Positions 44,429 through 56,700 of a stretch of DNA of 64,000 nucleotides are shown here, in pieces. Both the position numbers and the translations under genes were made by a program. Within the stretch, counting starts at the first letter, position 1; each line of letters starts with the position of its first letter. The notes beneath the pieces were generated by a model. It ran no database searches. It was given only the letters and a program-made list of their open reading frames with translations, and was not told the origin of the DNA. Origin of the DNA: Desmodesmus armatus (Eukaryota; Chlorophyta; Chlorophyceae; Sphaeropleales; Scenedesmaceae); NCBI GenBank assembly GCA_007449985.2, contig VIIQ02000732.1:1-64000 (forward strand), in the 5' to 3' direction.

Positions 44429-44580
44429 TTACCCACTTAGTCATGCTCCAGCTCAGTAGCGATGAGCTACGACCTCGAGATGTGGCTACCCACTCGAGAT
44501 GTGGTTACCCACTTAGTCATGCTCCAGCTCAGTAGCGATGAGCTACGACCTCGAGATGTGGCTCTGGATGCTGCTGCTGC
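44429..44580. repeat. 76-bp tandem duplication in MYND left paralogue exon 1
   Basis: A segment of at least 59 bp starting at 44429 recurs from 44505; the 76-bp offset is not a multiple of three. A third short copy of the TCGAGATGTGG part lies between them. Confidence 0.85.
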
Positions 44581-44966
44581 TGCTGCTTCTGTGGTAGCTG
44601 AGAGCCGAGGATCTGGGTGACCTCGACTACTGCTGCATCCACCCTGCTGAGGAGATCTGCATCCGGGTTGCGGTCAACAGCTAGCATACAGACCCCCAAC
44701 GCGGTGGTTACTGCATGCGCGTAGTGCACTGATTTCCAGTCCCTTGACCGCTTTCGGGCACTGAGCACCTTGATTAGAAGGATGTGTGCCTTGGCAATGA
44801 AGTGTGGAGCCTTGGCAGCACGCTCAGAAGCAGCAGCAGGCACCCACACCTCTAGGACCAGCCTAACCAGCGTGTCGAGCTGTTGCTGGTGCTTGCTGTC
44901 TCCCTTGAGAAACGTAGCTGGTTTGACCGCGAGAATCTGGTCGAGGAGGGCGGTGAGCTGCTGCAT

Positions 44967-45312
44967 TTGAGGCAGTCACTTGGGTTGGAGGACCAGCAGT
45001 AGTTCCGAGAGCAGTAGTGCGTTATAAAAGCAAGCAAGCTGAATCGAATCGACGTACAAGTATTGATTGAGCAGGAATTTTGGGGTTGCGGTCAAAATCG
45101 AAGCTTATGGTGTGTAAATTGCGTGACCAACTGTACAGTACTGTCCTCATAACGGACAGCAAGTCAACCCACAAGGGGCCCACCAGGTCGATGTACTTGT
45201 GACATAAAGCTGCATGTGTTTTGCTCTTTTTTTGGACCTTTGCGGATTGCTGTTGCCGTAGCACACTACTGCTCTCGGAACTGTTGCTGCTCTTCCCGGT
45301 GACTGAACCGTC
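44967..45312. promoter_or_regulatory. Head-to-head intergenic region of the MYND paralogue pair
   Basis: 346 bp lie between the two start codons. The two genes have an inverted-duplicate arrangement, so this stretch should carry a bidirectional promoter or the duplication junction. No specific motif was recognised. Confidence 0.4.
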
Positions 45313-48300
45313 ATGCAGCAGCTCGACCCCCTACTCGACCAATTACTGGCCGCTAGACCATCAAGCTTTCTCAAGTCAGACGGCAAGCATCAGCAGCAGC
45401 TCGACAAGCTATACAGGCTGGTCCTGGAGGTGTGGGAGCCTGCTGCCGCTGCTGAGCGTGCTGCCAAGGCCCCACACTTCATTGCCAAGGCACACATCCT
45501 TCTCAGAAACGTGCTCAGCGCCCGAAAGCGATCTAGGGACTGGAAGTCAGCACACTACACGCGTGCAGTCGCCACAGCCTTGAGCGTGTGTGCACAAGCA
45601 GTTGACCCAGACTCAAATTTAGACATCCTCGACACAGTCGGAACAGCAGCAATAGAGGTAGCACAAGTCCTCAGCATTCAGCTGGCACATCAGCAGCAGC
45701 ACAAGCAGCAGCAGCCACCGTCAGACGCGTGTCTACAGCTTGTGGCTTTCTGCCTGTTGAGGTGGGGCATCGCAGCGGAGCAGGTGTGGAAGACATACAC
45801 CAGCAACAGCTCAAGCAGCTTTATCTTGCGCATAGTGCACCTTGCAGCTGTCTTCTCGCGCTGCTGCTTCGAAGCAAGTGTAGCCAGCCCAGGCAGCATG
45901 TACGCTGCTGTAGTCGCAGTCACAGAGCTGGCTTTTCTTATCCTGGCAAGGTTTAGGCGGATTGATGCCGCTGCTTTCAGGGGGCAGCTGCTCTGCAGCC
46001 CTGCTGCAATGCAGCTCTGCCTCACGCTGCTGCTGCCGATCAGCTGCTTGCTGATGCAACAGGCCGAGGGTGGTAGCAGCAGCAGCAGTAGCAGCAGCTG
46101 CGGCGGCGGCAGCAGTGGCGTTGAGACCTTAGCTGCAGCAATGCCGCAGTCTGCTGCTGCAGCCACGCAGCAGCAGCAGCAGCAGCAGCAGCAGCACACG
46201 GCCCTTGCATCGCAGCTGTGGGTGGCCGCCAGCTTTCCCGCCGAAACCCTGCCACTCTGGACAGCAGCTGCAGAGGATTTGTTGCAGCTAGGCAGGCTGC
46301 TCAACTCCTTTGCTACACCCGATCCACACCTCAGCAGCAGCGCCGGCAGCAGCACAGGAAATCCTGATGACATAAGGCAGTTGCCACCCAACAGTCCACA
46401 GCTGCTGCAGTCTTTTGTGGTGCTATCACAGGTCTTTGCGCTGTGTATGCGGGCATGGGTGGCCAGGAGCGTCTCAGCCGGGCGCAACACATATGTCTGG
46501 CTCAAAGGGGGAAGGGAGCTCAGCCGAGAGCAGCAGCAGCTGCTGCAGGGGGTTGTGTGGCAGCTGCCGCAGCTGCTGCTGCAGACGGCGCTGCTGTGTG
46601 GGGGTGGTGAGCCACTGGTGACAGAGGTGGCAGCAGATGCTGCATGGTGCTGCAGCATTTCCTGGGGGCTGGCAGAGCTGCAGCCCAGCATTGCTGCCAG
46701 TTCAGCGGGAAGCAGCAGCAGCAGCAGCAGTACTGTAGCCGCACAGCAGCTGGACATGCAGCTGCTGCCACCGCTGCTGGACTGTTGGCTGCAGCTCATG
46801 CAGCAGCAGCTGCTGCAGCCTGGCGGGGTGCTGCTGAGCGCTATCCAGGCAGCAGCTGCTGCTGATTTCCAGCAGCAGCAGCAGAACCAGCAAGCCTTAC
46901 AGGGAGCAGGGCAGGCGGTAGCAGCAGCAGCCCAGTACAGACACCCTGACTGTGAGTGCTTTCGGCAGTATGGGGTCCCAGTCATGCTGGTCACCCCAGG
47001 TGACGGCCCCTGTGTTGTGGTCGACTGCAGTCGCAGCTACTGTGTCAGTGTGCTGCTAGACCTCCTGCAGCCGTTGGCTTTCACACTCAGTGTGGAGGGG
47101 TGGAGCGGGCAGCTGCCTGCTGTGCTGCTGCTGCTGGAGGTGCTGCTGAGGCGGGTGGGACCCCTCAAGCTTCTCTGCTGCATTAACAGCAGCAGCGGCG
47201 GCAGCAGCAGCAGCGACAGCAGCAGCGGCAGCAGTAGGGTCAGCAGTGGCTGCCTTCTGATGCATGCGAGCTGCGTGTATGCGTGCCAGGCGCTTATCAC
47301 AGGCAAACCATGGTACAACTGGGATGACGAAGGGACACCAGCATCCCCATCCGCCGGTGTCATGATGGGGATGGTAGCGCAAGCAGCAGTACAACAGCCG
47401 TCGCCGGTGCTGCAGCGGTCGATGCAGCAGCTGGCAGCAGTCATGGCAAGCTTCTTGAAGCTCTGCCGCTGCCATGGTCAGCAGGGTGATATCAGCAGTG
47501 CGGCCAGGGCACCGCCATTGGAAGCGATGGATGTCATGTTCAGCTGGGCGACCTGCATTTCACAGGTGAGGCTGAATGCGAGTCAGGCCTTGTCTGTTTG
47601 CTGTTCTTTGTCTCCTGCTTCTTTTTGGCTGCAGCTGGTGCGACGTCGGCTTCATATCATGTCGACAATGTTGACGCGCCCCGCCCCGCCCCGCCCCGCC
47701 CCGCCCGTACCGCACCGCACTGTGGACCATCTCGATGTGACTGTGCCGCACGTCTCTCGCACTTTTTGTAATCTTGTACTGCACTCCTCCTGCACTACGC
47801 CACCCGATAACACTAGTTTATGTCACTGCATTACACTTCCTCCCACACTGTTCCTCGCAGGCGCTCAGCTCCCACAGCAGCAGCCTGTCAGAGGCACGCG
47901 CAGCTCTTGCACCCTGGGTGATGCTGCTGGGCCAGTTCCTCATCCGCATTGCAGAGCAGCTGCTGCTGTGGAGCGCTCACTTGGAACCAAGCCTAGCAGC
48001 ACCACTGGAAACCACACAGCGTGAGGCCATCAATGGTTTGGAGTGGTCTGTCAAGTTGGGACAGCAGCTTGTCGATGCAGTCAACAACAGCACAGCATGG
48101 CGGAAGGCACTGCATCAGTCCTGGCAGGATTCTGCTAGGTATGCTAGGGCTACCAGCGATGACAGCCAGCAGCAGACAGCTGACAGGGGCCGGGATGCAG
48201 CTAGTAGTGGCGCCCCGGCCGGCTACTGGCTGCAGCATGGGGACCTTGCTCTAGAGTTTGCTGCCATCGAGATATATATTCTGGAGGTGAACAGGAGCAG

Positions 48301-49036
48301 CAGCCGCTCGGAGTTTTTGTTGCTCTCAGGGTGTGGTGCAGAGCTGCATCGGTTGGGTGCAGCGTTGTGTGCCAAGGCGCCGGTGCCGTGTATGTGCAAC
48401 AACCCGCGCTGCATGGTGCTGTCAGGAGCCAGCGAGCTGCAGCTGGTAGGAGGCAAGGCCTGCGTGTGTGGGGGCTGCAGGGTGGCCAGGTGAGTGCTGG
48501 CATGAGCTCTTGAGCTTCATTTGACAGTAGATTGGCAAGTCCAGTCACACTGGCTTGGCAAGTGTGACATTGTGTGGTTGTTGGGTGCTGATACGGTATG
48601 GCAGGCCGATTCTGCCATCAGCAAACGAGTGTGGGGAACAGCACTTGACATGAATCACCTGTGCAACAAGCCTGTTTGTGCCACAAAGTTTGAGCCACAA
48701 AGTTTGTATTGGCTGATGCGGCAACCTGCTGCTACAACTGAGCTGCACCCTGACTCAGGCAACAAGCAACCTTTCAGGCCAGTGGCTTTGTTGGACAAGT
48801 GCGGATGTGTGGGTGTGCAGGTTTCAACGCAAAAGTGCAAGCATGCCTCAGAACAACCACAGCGTATGCGTCAACAACCAGATTCTCTGTGTATGCACTG
48901 CTGACATCTGCCTGGTCTGCCACTGTTTGTGCGTTGCAGGTACTGTGGCGTCAGCTGCCAGGCAGCACACTGGCCGCAGCACAGCACAGCATGCAGGCAG
49001 ATCGCAGCTGTGAAGGCTGATGTTGCACCTGCATAG
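45313..49036 (+). CDS. MYND zinc-finger protein, right paralogue, intact
   Basis: Exons 45313-47565, 47861-48489 and 48940-49036; phases close, giving 992 residues. The start is the ATG at 45313 (MQQLDPLLDQLLAARPSSF). The first 750 residues are Leu-rich and helical with low-complexity insertions: polyQ near 135 and 290, polySer near 260, 470 and 640. Conserved blocks shared with the left paralogue include FIAKAHILL, LTLLLPISCLLMQQ, REQQQLLQG-type sequence and SVEGWSGQLPAVLLLLEV. The last 50 residues form a MYND finger: CNNPRC, CVCGGC, RYCGVSC, HW, then STAC, split by an intron. The product may be a scaffold or regulator; no catalytic domain is visible. Confidence 0.8.
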
Positions 49037-50713
49037 GACAAGCAGGTGCAGCACCCGGTCTGGTGCACAGCATCTTTGTTTTCAGATCTGGAGACGGTGC
49101 CGTTGTCAAAACAGTGTTGATAGGTGCGTGGGCACTGGGGCTGCTCTTGAAGCATTTCACACCACAACAGGGCAGTACTGCTCAGGGCAATCAAGGTCAG
49201 ATCTGCTTGGCAGTTGTCAGATACCAAAGCTGTATTTGTCTACAGCTGAACAATGTCAGGCAAGGCTGTCGGTGTCCGTTTGTATCGCAGTCTAGGCATA
49301 CAGTCAGTAGCACCACTGCACCCACAATGGAGTGTGCAATCTGCCAGAGTGCATCCGTGTTGCAGAGCAAGCAGTTGTGTTGGCAGTCAATTTGCTTTGA
49401 GCAAGCAACCCTAGAGCCTCCTCGGATCGGATGCTGCTGAGCACCAGTGCACTGCGCAGTACTGCCAGTGGTATAACCGGCTTTTGTGTCTGAACAGTGC
49501 CGCATTGTCCAGCAACTGTAGCTGAAATAGCATCATGACTTGCTGCTGTTGTCTTAACCTGCATGTGTGCCATTGTAGTAAGATTGCAGAGGCTGAAGCT
49601 GTGTCTGTCAACGAAGAAGTTGTTAGTGAAGCATATGCATATGCATGTGCAGCTGAAGCTAGACGCCGTGGAAAGTTTCCAGGGCCCCCAAAACCCTTGG
49701 CTCACTGTGACATGAAGGTGCCTGGTGCATGTGTGCCACTGCAGGATATATTTAGTGGGCATCATTCAATGCGAGGACTGAGCTGCGCTTTGGCCCAGGC
49801 ATAAGCCATGTTGAAGCTATCTGAAGCCTTTTCAGCTTGGATGGCGATCAGCATCAGTGGCGCCCGTTGCCGCTGCGGCAGCTGTGGCACAAGGTAGCAG
49901 CAGCATGGTGGCAGTCCTTGTGGTGTATCGATGGGTCTGTAGATGCAATCATTGCTCCGAGTTTGGCGCCTTGCTGACAGCACTGCAAGGTACTGCCAGT
50001 AATGGCATTGCCTCCGAGGAGTCATGCCTGAACATGTTCGGCTTTTTGTCGCTGCAAGTGAAAAGTCAACTACCGACTGCGTGATCACGACACCAACATC
50101 CAACAGTACTGGCATTCAACACACCTGCACAAATTGGGGTTTCAAAGCAAAGTAATGCCTTGAAGACGTTTCAACTTGTTTTACGTGAAGCCCTATCTCA
50201 AACAGAGGAATCTTCAGGTCTGGTACATGGCTTTGAAAATGAACATGAATACTGTACAGCAAGTAAAGAGATTGACAAGCTTCCGCTGCAGAACACGTCG
50301 AAACAAATGTACATGTGTTCATGTCTTCACTGGACTTGAGGGCGCAGTCTTGAGCTGCTTACACGCAATCCTTGCTCAAACAAGGGGGCCCTGCCAGGGC
50401 TGGCTATGCGAGGAAGTAGAGCTCAGGAGGTACCTCAAAAACGTAGTCACCACTACGCATCTGCCAATTCAGACACATTGGTTATGTCTATGTCTGCACT
50501 GTCAGCCTGTCAGGGTGCCGCTCAGCGCGGCCTCATAATGACAGCCTGCAGCACCTCACCAACATGCTGACACATCACAACCTGGCCATGATCATGTGAC
50601 ACCACGCATGTGCATTTCCACCCAGAACATAACGCACAGTGGCCCAAGACGGTCACCCCATCTGGAGAACCGCATACATGCATCCCACACACCCGCTGCA
50701 CCACCATCTGCAT
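49037..50713. other. Region between convergent MYND and helicase genes; candidate small exons only
   Basis: The segment 49580-49716 (+) follows an AG and encodes KIAEAEAVSVNEEV, then EARRRGKFPGPPKP. It has coding-like composition but no partners or recognisable domain. Another frame at 50176-50538 (+) is equally unsupported. Neither is called as a gene. Confidence 0.4.
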
Positions 50714-53700
50714 TCAGTCTTTTGACCGCTTTGCTGCTGCTGCCAGAGCAGCCGCCTTGTCAAGCTTCTGCGCCGCTGCTTTTGCCGCCTCCTTTTTTGC
50801 CTTAGTCTTCAGTGCCGTCTGCTGGATGGCATGCAGCCGTGTCACTAGTGCTTGGCTGTCTGGGTCATCAGCTGACAGCTGCATGAGCTGACCCAGCAGG
50901 CTACTGAAGCTGCGGCTGTGCTCCAGCACTGCTGCAGACTGCCCGGCAACCTGCGTGTCCGGACAAGCGACGTACAAGCAGCAACAGTACAAGCAGCGTC
51001 AACAAGGGTAGTCAACAGCAAGTAGTAACACAGCAGTCGCCTAAGACTGCGCAAAGGTGCCGCCACCCTGTCATGCATGCATGCATGCAGTCGTTGGCTC
51101 TAGCACAATATGATCACAGTTACTCGTCGGCAGTGGTGACGCTCCTTTCACCTTTCAAAAGCTCTGCTGTGCGGTGACAAAAGCTGTTGATATTGCTCAC
51201 CGCGAGCTCCAGCAGCAGCTGCAGGTGTCCTCGCATCCACATCAGCGCCGCAAGGTCATCAGACTCTGAGAAGCTGTACCCAGCAAACCCATTCAGCAGC
51301 TGCACCTGCCCTTGCAGTCCGTTGTCCGTACCTGCTGACGACTCTGCAGCTTCCGCATCGCTGTTGCTGCTGCTGGATGCTGCAGGCAATATGGCATCAA
51401 AGGCTGTGCTGAACAGCAGCACCGCCAAGTCTGGGATTGGCATGCAGGACAACACGTACTGCGTGTTGATCTCGGTGTTGAAGCGCTTGCTGCCAAAGAC
51501 AGCCCATCTGCAGCAGCAAGGGAGAGGCCCTGTCAGTGAGCAAATCAGTGAGCACAATGCTAGCATTCTGCCGCCGCACCACAGTCCCCAGTTGCTATCA
51601 GCATCTAGACACCACAATGTGCTGCGTGGCAGGCGAGTGCACGGCAGGCAGCATTCCACACTTAACCGTGGTGGGTGGGGCCACCGTGGCCAAGTTGGAA
51701 CACCATGTTTGGCAAACATGCCGCGCACAACATCTATTGTAGCATTCCTCGTATTGTCGCCCAGCCGACACTGCCACAGTTATTCAGCACACAGCCACAG
51801 CTGAGCTTTTGTAGTTAAGACTGGCAGTCTTGACACATCAAAGGCGCCTGCAACAGGACAACCTAACCCACGCCTCCAACACCATACCAGGGTGTACACT
51901 GTACAGCCATAGTTTTGATACGGCCATATCAAAGCTGCGGCTTACACAAACCAACCCCAACCACCACCAATCACCAACAACCTACACACCTGTACTTTGG
52001 CAGTCGCCGGGTTATCATACTGCTGGGGTGAGGTTTGCAAGGCCCATCCTCTGCACTCATCCAGTACAAGGTCTGCCTGGCCGTCTCGTCCAATAGCAGC
52101 TGCTGCACCTGTGGAAGCAGCAGCAGGCATCACTTTCAAACATACGTCTAAAGCTTATGACCCCACAGAACGTGACGTGTACCAGACATCAGGCTAGCAG
52201 CTAGCACATATGAGACCCACATGTACGCAATGAAAACATCGAGGCGACAGTAGCGCAGCTGCATATCAAAAACCGATCCATGTATGCTCACCCAGCCGTC
52301 CTTGATGTCTGTGCCGTCTTGCTGCTTTGCCTTTTCCTCCAGCTTCCCCTCCCTCCTGCCTTTTATGCTGGCAAAGACGTAGTTGGGGTACAGCCCAGCC
52401 GCCAGAGCAGCCTCTAGCAGCAGCGGGTGCTGCTCAACATTCCAGCTGTACTGCTGGATCAGCCGCTGCAGATCACTGCCACCCAGCTGCGCTGGCATGT
52501 ACTCAAACCCTTCCGCCGCCGCTGCCGATTCCGCTGCTGCCGCTGCAGCAGCCTCCACATTGCTTTCCCCATAGCCGCCGCCCCAGCTGCCTTGCTGGCT
52601 GGACGGGTCATTGATGTACCCGCCCTCGTCATCGAGCGTGAAGAGGGAGTGGGAGCCAGCAGCAGCGTCTGCATACTCGCCCAGCACCCAGTCCATGGCT
52701 GTCACCACAGGCTGCTGCTGCTGTCGCTGCACGTCACCCAGCAGCTGCTGTATCTCTGGCTGCAGTAGGTTGATCTCTTCGTCAAGCAGTAGGTCCATCC
52801 AGTTGTAACCCTCTGGGCTCTGAGCTGGTGCTGCCGGTGCTGCTGCTGCAGCGGCGCGTGCCTGCAAACACATACACATGCCATGTAACGTTTAGCAGTA
52901 CCGTACAGTATCAAGGCTGATTCTCAGGCATGTCATGAGTTACACCTGTCAATCGTGTTGAAAATACAGGGTTTGGGACGTGCCTGAACACCCCGTAGTG
53001 TCCCAATGTGGCTCATGGGGTACAATCGCCATTTTGCAGCCTTTGCGTTGAGGCCGCGTGCATCCCCAAGCATGAATCGATGCAAACCCACACCTGCGCT
53101 CTAGCCAAGCGGTCTTCAAAGCGATGCCGGCGCTCCTCCAGAAACTCCTTAGTTGGCACCAAAAATCCAGCCCTGCAGCAGCAGACATCAGAGTGTGAAG
53201 CTCGGTGGGGTGAGCCGGCAACGTATCGTCTTGACAACCGGTGTTGCAACACCCAATTGTGCAACAAGCAGTGTCACGTGCAGCAAAGGCGTGGTTGCGT
53301 CACACCTCCGAGAGCGTTGACAGGTATGCTAGCAGCACAGCCCCCAGCTGCTTATGGGCCATTGCAAGGTTGGATCACATCTATGTATATGCTTGTTTGT
53401 TGAACCTGCAGCCCTACTTCTGTCAAAACAGAGCGCTGAACCAGATGCGCACGCATACCATAAGCTGCGTCAGACTGTCACTCCTGTCACGCTGTGACAT
53501 GGACAGTGACACGAACTGTGAAAATCTATCAAGGAGAGTGCCACAAACACAACCGTAGCAGGGGTGGTCGATCCCCAGACAGCAGCCTACCAGTTCATGC
53601 ATGACCATCACCCACCTGTACAGCAGCTGTGTGTACTGCAGCCGTTCCGTGTGAATCATCTGCAGGTCTTTCTCACTCAGCAGCGCCTCCTGCAGCAGCT

Positions 53701-56700
53701 TGAACAGGGGCTTGGGGCGGGGGGGCCTGCTGCCCCAAGAGCCTCCGTAGGAGTTGTAGTACTCCCTGACCTGCTGCTTGGACTGCTTCTCAAGCTGCAC
53801 GTACTCCTGTTGAATGTCACAGCCACGAGGCAGAAAGCAGCGCAAAAAGTAGCGCAGCAGAGTCAAGTACTGACAATTGAGAGGGACCCTTACACAATGC
53901 CACATTATTGCTAGTATCATACTTGATGATCGTGTGTTCCATGAAGGCACCTTCCTGCAGCTGCTAGTGTTACAGATGGGTTCTGAACATAACACCATGT
54001 GGACTTGTTGAGAATCAATGGCAGGTCGCTGACTGGAATCTGGGACACATGAGCGCCAAGCCGCTTGGCCCAAGCTCACCTTGTAGGCAGCCAGTGTGAC
54101 GGTGTGATCGCCGACCTGGTCCCCTGCCAGCTCCAACCTGCGTTTGTCCTTCAGGTCCCGTGCCTCCTCAAATTGAAAACGCCCTGCAGGCTGTGCTGTT
54201 GTATCCACCGACTCAGCTGCCGAAACCTCTTCCTCCCAGTCATTGATGTCACTGATGCTTCCAGCTGCAGCCTTGCTTGTGGTGAATGCTTGCATCATCG
54301 CTTCGTTGGGGAGGCGGGTGCCGTCGATGTTGCCTGCGCCTGCTGCTGCCAGTGTGAGGGCTGGGTCCAGCACGCCCAGCATTGCACCATAAATGACCAG
54401 GCGGGTCGCCTTGATGTCACCTGCAGTGGGAGAAAATGTGAGATGGGTGACGTGGGTGAATGCAACAAGTCATGTGAATCCAGATGAACCAAGGAACATT
54501 CTGCATTCTGCGTTGTGTCCCAGAGACAGGGTGTGTCCTGAGTGAGCCTGATCTGGGTCCCCTTGCAAAACTGCAACACACCAGCCCAGTAGTACTCTAC
54601 AGCCACAGGTAGCTTGCCACCACCACAAAAGCTTGCAAACTCCTTTGCCTACACAACAATGTCGAACGAGTACATATACGCTGCGCACTGAGCCAAAACC
54701 AGCCACCACCCACCTGGCAGCAGTGCCAGCAGTCGGCCAAGGCTGGTGAGCTCCTGTTCAGGTGTGAGAGCCCCTAGGGCCTGCAGCTCAGCTATAGCCT
54801 TGTCCACTGCAGCAGGCTCAGGGGGGTCTGGTGCAGCAGCCAGAAAGGTGGAGACGTTGGCCACACCCAGGCTCTTGGCCATGAGGCACACGTCAACCAG
54901 TGGCACACGCTGCATCTCTGGCATGTCCTGCAGTCAGCAGGATGTCACACAGAGGGGTCAGACCAGCAGTGACCCACATTGCAAGTGCTGACGTGCTGCT
55001 GACAAACGCACGGCACGTCAGGAGAGACTGCAGCACTGCTGAGGGCTACAATCACACTTGCATGTGCCATGTGCAGGGTGCAAGCATGCAAGTACACCCG
55101 GACCCTTGGGCCAAGGTCTTTACATAAGCTATGCAATAGCACAGTCGCTGCCGCGGCCTGTCTCAGGTCAAGCAGTCATGTCGTCTGCTCACGTATGGCT
55201 CCAGGTGGTGTTCCGCCATGGTCCTAGGCACCAAGTGAATGGCCATGCCACGCTGCACACGCCCCGCCCTGCCGCGACGCTGCCACAGGCTGGCCTTGGA
55301 CGCCCACTGCACAACACGACGTCGACAGAAATGCCGCTCAGCACAACTGAGTTGCACACTAGTGTGCACCGCTACTGCCTACCAGTACCGGTACTGGTAG
55401 TGCTAGCACCAGTACTGCTAGTGGTGGCTGCAGAGTCGCATTTCAGGTATGGAACCAATGCGCTTGTAAAACATGACAGGTGTAGATGGTGCAAATTAAT
55501 CCTCTCGGTGAAGTCTGACCACTGCATTGACGCAACATGACACTGCCAGCATTCACTGTACATCCTTCCAGACCTACGCCCGGTCACCTGTGGTCCCAGC
55601 TGTGGCATGTTGTTGATGGGGTCAAAGGAGGCCACGTTGACCCTGCAGCTGTTGATGACCACCGTCACATCATCAAACGTGATGGAGCTCTCTGCAGGAA
55701 CAAACACGCACACATTTGTTATATTAGTCGGTTATGTTGGTATGTCTCATAGACTGCTTGCATGTTCATAGTATGCCAGCCACCCAAGTAATCCCTGTGC
55801 TAACACACATACACACAACATGCTGCTGCACTGCCTGATGACAAAGTTTGTAATGTGCTGAACAACGCCACCCATTCTTCCCATTCGCTGCTTTAGTTCA
55901 CCAATCAGTTTTCACAAACGCCCCTGTGGTACAATGCACAAGCACACCTGCAATGTTGGTTGACAGGATGACCTTGCGCACGCCTGCAGAGCAGATGCAG
56001 AGAACATTGGTTGCAATGCCATGCCGAGCTTGGCATCTGGCATGGCACAAGTGGCAACATGATAATAAAACAAAAACATTATGCAGCCTGAATTGTTTGC
56101 AGTTGGCCCCAAAATAAGCAAAGCACCGACGCCTAAACCCATTTAGCCGCTGTGGACCCCATGCAACATGCTTGTGTTGGCCAAAAACAAGGTGACACCT
56201 GCCAGTAGTGACGCAAACATTGCAAAGGTTATCAGAGCATGCATGACAGTTACAAGAACGTGCAGCCAAATGGCACATCTGGTGGTGCTGGCTCATAGAC
56301 CACAAGCAGTTGCGCATAATATATGTGGTGCATATGTATTCGATGCAGGAACCTTGCATAGCTTTTGACTTGCAGGTGTCCAAGATTGACGTAAGCTACC
56401 CTCATTGGCCCCACCCGGCGGCGCACCTGGTGGTGCTGGCTCAAAGACCGCCGTTTGCTCGCTCATGGGCAAGGAGCTGTGCAGCACGTAAATGATGCAG
56501 CGCTGGAAGACATGGGCGTCCTCTGCAATGGCATCATACACGTCCACGATGGCCTGCCAGCTGGGCAGGAACACCAGCACAGCACCTGCAGGCAGCACAA
56601 GGTGGGTGAGTCAGGCAGGCAGGGCACACCAATCAGGGTGCACAACACCTTTGTAATGGCTGCAAGGCTTGCCAAGTTGGACGAGCAGTGACTGCCTTGC

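Larger units (their letters stand above)
41189..44966 (-). pseudogene. MYND zinc-finger protein, left paralogue, frame disrupted
   Basis: Exons 44966-42666, 42335-41713 and 41327-41189 correspond one to one with those of the right paralogue (45313-49036), and the splice phases match. The product starts MQQLTALLDQILAV and has Leu-rich helical sequence with polyQ and polySer runs. It ends with a MYND finger: CNNPRC, CVCGGC, YCGVSCQAAHW, STAC. In exon 1 the frame stops at a TGA near 44529 and resumes after 44444, across a 76-bp tandem duplication that shifts the frame. Elsewhere the exon is open for more than 590 codons, so the loss is recent, or the defect is an assembly error. MYND fingers bind short proline-rich peptides in partner proteins. 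Confidence 0.75.

Noticed and set aside
44450..44510. Possible intron rescuing the left MYND frame
   Set aside because: The only GT-AG intervals in the duplication are about 20 to 25 bp, and an in-frame TGA remains.
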